Source: Mesodorylaimus sp. YZB2_4 (lineage: Eukaryota; Nematoda; Enoplea; Dorylaimida; Dorylaimidae). From it: DNA of 64,000 nucleotides. This document shows, in pieces, positions 58,250-64,000 of the stretch. The first letter of the stretch is position 1. Each line of letters opens with the position of its first letter. Position numbers and translations under genes: made by a program. The stretch lies in contig JASANH010000770.1 in NCBI GenBank assembly GCA_030248295.1, forward strand, positions 434,001-498,000, given 5' to 3'. A model generated the notes under the pieces. It did not search any database and was not told the origin of the DNA. It saw nothing but the letters and a program-made list of their open reading frames with translations.

Positions 58250-61200
58250 CAGTTCAGAGTATTCTGAGAGCGAAAGAAAGTAAATTTAGTGAAATGTTGG
58301 TGAAAACATTTCAAGCTCCCGCCTTCCTGAGTAGAGATCTGGGTGGGGGGGCAGTTTTACAGTTCTAAATCCCGTGGCATGCCTAAATCCTAGGACAGTC
58401 CCAAGTCATTTTACGATCAGCCCAGCCAAGGACACCAGGCAGTCATACGGTAAGTTCAGGGCGACCTGGACCATGTCCCAAGACACTCCCTTGTGTCTTT
58501 ATTTCGCAGCAGCGCTGTCAGGCGCAGGGCAATTTCCCTTGATCTATGGCAATTTTGAGCTGATCTTTCTAGAGCAACTTTTTGGGCGTCTTGAGATTGT
58601 GGCATTTTGCGTTAGCTCTCTCGAGCCGTAAAAATGGTTCTTTTTTAGCTGAACTAAAATTCTGTCGTCCCTTTTTAACCATTGAGGCCACGACAGAATC
58701 CCATTATCATCATTTTACTCTTTCTTCACCCAAGCAAATACATGCACTTGACAGGGGAGGGGGACGCAGTATTAATTAAAACTTGCACGCGTGATAGAGT
58801 CTCTAGCAAGCACGATCCCATGGGGAAGGATCCCGTAAAACAGTCGCAGAAAACACAGAACTCTGTGGACTCAAAATTATGACTTGGAAAAAACAAATGA
58901 TGTGGTTCGCGCAGTCTGCTGACATGACGGTCAGATTTTGTGCATAAAACGAGGATTCACAAATCGTTAAACCCATAGTAAAGCTTAAAAAATAAACCCA
59001 ATTCGGCACGTTTACAGAGCTTATATAATGTGGACCAGTTTGCCATAGCCAAGGCATCCTCGTGACGCAGTAAAATTATTCAGATACAATGGCACAGCAA
59101 ACTTCGACTAGTAATGAGTACCCAGGTTACAGGTACTGTACAGTATGTATTTCCCGCATAAACTTTTTGGTCCACTAAAATGTCTTATTCATCCTTTTAA
59201 ATTATGAAACAAGATGAGACCTGTCTTAGGACGTGCCTAAATCTACGGATAAGGCACCACTAGAACAGCTATTGTGAAGCGTCCGAAATTGGTGTCTCAG
59301 CGTTGTCTCAAGTTGATGTCTAATAGTGCCCTGAATTCGTACTGTGAAAAATTAGAATCGCACTGTGAAACTGGCCCCAGCTAATTGTGAGTCTCGCGCT
59401 ATTGCAGTTGTCTTACTCGTCCAGTCCCTACCTACCAGCCCTACCAGCCCAGCTGCATAGACTACTGTGTGCCAGCGTGGTGCCCGCTTGCGTATGCATC
59501 CATCCGTGGCCGCCATCCCTATCTCTTCCCATTCGTTCATATCCAAACTTGGCGTCATTGAAGCGAGGAATTCTGGCTGTACCAGCCAATTCCAGCCTGG
59601 CAATGCGCCTTTTCTCAAATTACGGCGAAAAGAAATCGATCATGCAGCAGGCAGTTTGAGCAGGAATTGACGTATAACGAATAAATTTATCTTCGATTTT
59701 CAATGGGTGTCAGCTTCTCTAGTTTTCCCAGAGCCGTGAAAACAGCTTTGCATATCTTTTTAAGCTTGATAAAAATTCAGTTTTTAGGACTGCCCGTAAA
59801 ATTTTACGTAATTCCAGCAAATTGTCAGCTGTAGTGAAATTTCTTGGTGAAATTGCAAACACAGAAGCTTTGTTGCTGGTGCCGGTTAAGCAAAATTTTT
59901 TGCCCGATCACTGTCAAAGTCAGAGCCGGAAAATTTACAAGTGCTCCCAGCTGAACGGTCAGGTCAGAATATTTTTTGTTGGGTCGGTCAAGGTCAGGGT
60001 CAGGTCAGACAGTGAAAAACCCAGGTCATTGGAACACTAATGGGGAGCCCACAAAGAGGCACACTCATGTGCCTGAGCCCATTACTGTAGTGCATCGATA
60101 GCTTTGGAAGTGCAAAAATACGGAGTGCTGCATAAGCTCTGTCCTAACTATGACTGCGCACAAAAAATCGAAGGATCACGGGACATCATTTATTTTACAC
60201 GCAAATATACTAAATTAAATTCTGAATCGAAGAATAAGGTTTTTCTAATCGGTTATCCCTGCGGTTCTCAGCCAGCTATACTTTGTCTGTCAAGCAATCG
60301 ATCGCGACAGGCACTGATTTTTTCGATAAATCGTTAGATTTTCCAACATGAACGATCAGTGGGGTCAGGTTCTGGGAAAACAGATTTTTCATAGAACTGC
60401 GCTTGAATTCAAGCGACTCAATTTTGGTCCCAGCTGTTGTAGTAACAAATTTACAGATGTTTACAAAGTAGACAACTCGGGTCATATGGTAGACTCAATA
60501 ATGTCCGCAAGTACACTTGCAAACAAAATTTGTGGTGTTGGCACAGAACTTCTGTTGCACCCTACAGTAGAGGTAGAGGTACTGATTAAGCTGAACTGCT
60601 TGTCGATTTGCGTTGATAGTAACCTGTTGTCTAGAGCCGAGCCCATCGGTGCCTGTTGGTGATTCTATTTGAATCAGTTCCGCGACTGATCAGTCTCCTC
60701 ATTTGTGAACGGCTGCCTTTCTTACTTGTCCTGAGTGTGCCCCTTTATCGCATGGCATGGCGGCCGGATCACAGAAGCTAAAGCTTTAAATTTAGTAGCT
60801 TACTGTAGTTTGGCATACTTTTCGCAAACAAGGTGAAAATATTGGATTATCACAAAGAATGTAGTGATGGTGAACTGCAATTTTGACGCGATTTGGACGC
60901 GTGGTTAAACCAAACTGACTGATACTGTAAGTAGGCACCAAACTTGATGACCTGAAAACATCGATCTCAACTACCTCGCCCACAAAAAGGCGTCGGCCAG
61001 TGGCGAATCTTGAGGAGCGATAAGATAAGTTACGTTAGGTTAAATATTTAGATGATGTCAGACATTAGGTCTTTGGTGAAACAGGCCTTAGCTTAGTCTA
61101 ATGGACCACTTTTTCAGTGTTAGCTTATCTAGATCAACGTGAACTTATCTTCTAAGTCGACATCATACTGTACATAAGTAAGTGCTTTCGGCAAACCTGG

Positions 61201-61690
61201 CCTAGGTCAGCTAGCACTGTGCTACAGTAGCTACAGTGCGCAAGTTAGAGAGAACAAGTAAACAAATTGTTACGGATTATACTGCAGGCTGAGGGCAGCG
61301 AAAAATAAGCTGGTAATAATTCGACGATCAATACAATGAATCCTACAGCACACTGCCGAAAAAACAAATTATAATTATATGTATCGTAAGATAACTAAAT
61401 CAATAATTATGTTTTTCGTACGATTAAATTATCTTACGCGGTGTTTCAGTTTATAATGAAATAAATGTTAAATATGAAAGCCTGCGATAAAAATAATATC
61501 AATAATAGAAAAAAATAAGGTGTCCCATGAAAAAAGTAGTAAATCACAATGCTATTCAGGGTTATCAAATAATAGATATTTGAATCATATTCAAGTCATT
61601 GATTTTTGTGGGTGCTCCCAAGTAGTCTGCTATCACTTCTCTGATGTTGTGATGTTCTCCTTCAACCTAAAACGGAATTAGTAAATCAAC
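58250..61690. other. Intergenic, repeats only
   Basis: 58510-58625 is the second copy of the GGGCAATTTT repeat (see 14055). 59957-60030 is AGGTCA block 2 (four hexamers). 61385-61438 is a stem-loop with CGTAAGATAA/TTATCTTACG arms. The frames 60104-60337 and 60348-60662 have no recognisable family. Confidence 0.45.
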
Positions 61691-61722
61691 CCTGCCGCTT
61701 GTAAATCTGAAAAAACTGAACT

Positions 61723-64000
61723 TTATTTTCTTCTTAGTTCATTGACGGAAGAGCAAAAAATATTTTTCACTTTCGTCCAGACTCCCGATTCCTCGCCGCT
61801 TGAAGAAGCTTTAGTGACCAATTCTTCTCGCAGTTCTCCTAATGGATCATACTTTTTCCCTTCGACCATCATTTTTTTGATCATGACAGCCCGTTGGCGT
61901 GCATTTTCCAACTGCTCCAAACGACACTGCCATCCTTCCCGCTTGTCACGCTGCGTGGCTTTTATCAATAAATCAATATATTCGACTGTTGTCAGAGGAT
62001 TCGGGCGCAACGCGATTTCGCCCAGCCGGTCCAAGCAGTGGCGAATATCATCGACAGTTTCCAATATGTCATTTTGAACCGCTACGTATTCCTTGGAAAT
62101 TCCCATCACAAGTGCATCTTTCTCAGACAGCTTTGAATCGGCCTCGATGTATTTTTGTTTCATATCTTCGATTGTGACTGTTTCTTCCGCGACATAATTT
62201 TGGTAGATATGATTTCGATTGTAGTGCTGACTCCAGTGGCAACGTCCCACGCACACTTTACAATTCCCGTCTTTTTTCATGGCCACGCACTTGGCTTTGT
62301 CTTCGTCGTTGGGAATTTTACACTCTAGATGGCACGTTGCGCTGCATCGCATGCAGTTGGTTACGTAACGACCAGGTTCTTTGAATTCCACTTTGCGAGT
62401 TTTCGGGACTTCAATAACTTTCATGTAATTTTTATGCGCGGACTTTTCGGCTTCATATTCCATTATCAGTGTTAATTCTTCTCGCATTCTGATCAATTGA
62501 TTGACGCCGTCATTAACGCGTAGATTAAGGACATCGATATTCCTTTCCAGCTCTTCTCGTTCTCGCAACACTTCTCTCGTAAGCTTTAAACTTTTCGCTG
62601 TTGTGAACAAAATATCATTGAAAAATCCTTCATACGCCGTATAAGCCAAATCCCAAAACATTTTTTCCATCATGTTATTTGTATCCGCCTTTCTGCGATT
62701 CCCATAATCAGAAATAGCGAAAACGGAATTGTTAAACTTGTAATATTCTTTAAACGGCATACCGAATTCATGGATCGCTGATAGCACAGGTGGAACACTG
62801 CCGTCAGAAAATGTCAACATCAAGAATATATCTTCTGCAATATCTTTTCCAAATATGGATAAAATGCCATCAAATATGTAACGCTGAGTTTCTGTTAGTC
62901 GTGGTGCTGTTGATGAAATCACAAACCCAACCACATCTACGTGATCAATCTCTGTACCGAAAAGTCGTTTGATTTGTCTGATCAATTTTTTATCCTGATC
63001 AATTCCTCTGGTGTCACCAAAGCCTGGTGAATCGATGAACACCAGCGAATATGGAATGCGGCTTTGCGGTTGCCAATAAAAAACATACGCGGTAATATGA
63101 GTGGTTTGACTGTGCGCTTGACTGTTTTCTGATTCCTTTGGGATCAGTTGTAATCGATATTTATCGTCCCATTCGACTCCAAATAAATAATTGACCATGC
63201 CATTTATAAGCGTAGTCTTCCCAGAACCAGTCGCTCCGACCAACAAGACTACCTTAACAGGATGCGCCATATGATCTACGTCTTGGTATCCGACTTCTAC
63301 GGTCCTCAAGAGAAATTTTTTGTCGACCCAGGTGACCTTTGTTGGCAATTGATACCAGCTTGGTTGCCAATTTTGGCCTTGGGCCACAATGTGGCACTCG
63401 CTGATGATTCCAGCGATCAGCGGTATTGGCGGCATTGTTTTTATTGGCTGGCTCGTCTCGGAAGGCGCACTTAATCCGATTTTGGTTACTGCCGTCACTT
63501 TGAATTGATAAACAGTGTCTGGGTAAAGCTCTGTTAATCGACAATGGGGCTCTGGGCCTCCTCTTATAGAAGACCAAGATTCGCTGACTGCATCGCAAGG
63601 CTGATAGCAGACATCATAGCGCAAAACGGAATTTGCTCCGATGCATGGAGATGTCCAGGAAATGCTAATTTCATTTTCAGCTTTTGACACTTCTTTCGGC
63701 TGTCCAGGAATCGAAGGGAGCTGGAATTTCTCACGGCGACCATTTTCATAAAGAAACATCGTTCCTGGCGCTTCAGGTCTTGCTTTTTTCCCCTTTGCTG
63801 TTATTACAGCGAACTCAATGTCATCGCGTTCTTTATTCCGCGCTGCGAATGCTTGAATTAAGATGATCTGGCTAGCGATAGTATTGGTAATATTGCTGTC
63901 CCGACACCAAGATTCTTCTATCGTATCCCAAATCGCTCCAGTCTCTTCGTGTCCTTCCTCAAATGAAAAATATTCCATTGCATCAATAAATGGACTTTCG
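61723..64000 (-). CDS. FN3 plus P-loop GTPase protein with Cys/His cluster (5' end probably outside)
   Basis: The frame is open from the stop at 61723 to the window edge. The first Met (63978) gives 751 residues, but seven in-frame codons upstream stay open (ending SPFIDAM), so the N terminus may lie outside. Domains counted from that Met: fibronectin type III about 88-182 (SIPGQPKEV, ISWTSP, LYPDTVYQFKVTAV). A GTPase of the AIG1/septin-like class is about 240-430, with P-loop GATGSGKT 248-255, DSPGFGDT 316-323 (G3) and LTFSD near 388-392 as a G4 variant. A coiled coil is about 465-510. A Cys/His cluster spans 542-582 (CMRCSATCH, C553, C564, CKVC, C580). A charged helical C terminus follows. 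Cytosolic GTP hydrolysis is inferred; function is unknown. The stop overlaps a minus-strand AATAAA (61722-61727). Confidence 0.85.
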   Translation of the reverse strand, partial: ESPFIDAMEYFSFEEGHEETGAIWDTIEESWCRDSNITNTIASQIILIQAFAARNKERDDIEFAVITAKGKKARPEAPGTMFLYENGRREKFQLPSIPGQPKEVSKAENEISISWTSPCIGANSVLRYDVCYQPCDAVSESWSSIRGGPEPHCRLTELYPDTVYQFKVTAVTKIGLSAPSETSQPIKTMPPIPLIAGIISECHIVAQGQNWQPSWYQLPTKVTWVDKKFLLRTVEVGYQDVDHMAHPVKVVLLVGATGSGKTTLINGMVNYLFGVEWDDKYRLQLIPKESENSQAHSQTTHITAYVFYWQPQSRIPYSLVFIDSPGFGDTRGIDQDKKLIRQIKRLFGTEIDHVDVVGFVISSTAPRLTETQRYIFDGILSIFGKDIAEDIFLMLTFSDGSVPPVLSAIHEFGMPFKEYYKFNNSVFAISDYGNRRKADTNNMMEKMFWDLAYTAYEGFFNDILFTTAKSLKLTREVLREREELERNIDVLNLRVNDGVNQLIRMREELTLIMEYEAEKSAHKNYMKVIEVPKTRKVEFKEPGRYVTNCMRCSATCHLECKIPNDEDKAKCVAMKKDGNCKVCVGRCHWSQHYNRNHIYQNYVAEETVTIEDMKQKYIEADSKLSEKDALVMGISKEYVAVQNDILETVDDIRHCLDRLGEIALRPNPLTTVEYIDLLIKATQRDKREGWQCRLEQLENARQRAVMIKKMMVEGKKYDPLGELREELVTKASSSGEESGVWTKVKNIFCSSVNELRRK

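Noticed and set aside
60104..60662. Two plus-strand frames of 77 and 104 codons
   Set aside because: No recognisable motif; they are not joined by convincing splice sites and lie among repeats.

Overview
This window is animal nuclear DNA. Genes are split by GT-AG introns, two upstream regions carry TATAAAAG boxes, polyadenylation signals follow several stops, and there are many tRNA-derived SINEs, MITE-like palindromes and decayed transposon fragments. The gene families point to a nematode, or at least a small ecdysozoan: tandem serpentine chemoreceptors resembling the Srsx class, a Cys-loop anion channel of the ACC/LGC type, a C-type lectin/PAN protein and a single-domain doublecortin protein. 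Long poly-G/poly-C runs also fit a nematode. The species cannot be named from sequence alone.

Layout. 0-12 kb: one small secreted-protein gene (4464-4976, minus) in repeat-rich DNA. 12.2-28.4 kb: a tandem chemoreceptor array. Three intact genes (12383-13594, 18278-20108, 27172-28407, plus) share one architecture: a 17-nt first exon, a phase-2 intron and a 946-nt second exon, giving 320 residues each. Two further units survive only as relics: an orphan promoter near 17.2 kb, and a promoter, dead first exon and second-exon stub spread over 22.05-24.37 kb. All five units keep the same promoter/leader block. The broken unit now holds a gag-like retroelement relic, a likely three-exon SANT-like gene on the minus strand and two MITEs. 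31 kb: a paralogue of the secreted protein at 4.5 kb. 32.4 kb: a MULE-like transposase fragment. 34.3-38.3 kb (minus): a complete four-exon Cys-loop receptor of 571 residues. 40.9-41.4 kb (minus): a putative secreted Ser/Thr-rich protein. 45.5-45.8 kb (minus): a weak two-exon candidate. 48.5-50.4 kb (plus): a five-exon C-type lectin plus PAN-like gene. 53.0-55.9 kb (minus): a three-exon doublecortin-domain gene whose first intron holds a long foldback repeat and a SINE-like repeat. 61.7-64.0 kb (minus): a large single-exon FN3 plus P-loop GTPase gene, probably running off the window.

The genes do not form an operon or one pathway. The chemoreceptors are likely odour or peptide sensors of sensory neurons, the Cys-loop receptor an inhibitory synaptic channel, the lectin and small secreted proteins extracellular effectors, and the doublecortin protein a microtubule binder. 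The most novel items are the Cys-free Gly/Ala-tailed secreted pair, the FN3-GTPase with its Cys/His cluster, and the chemoreceptor array with its microexon and promoter module. All exon joins were read by eye from splice sites and reading phase; none has transcript support.
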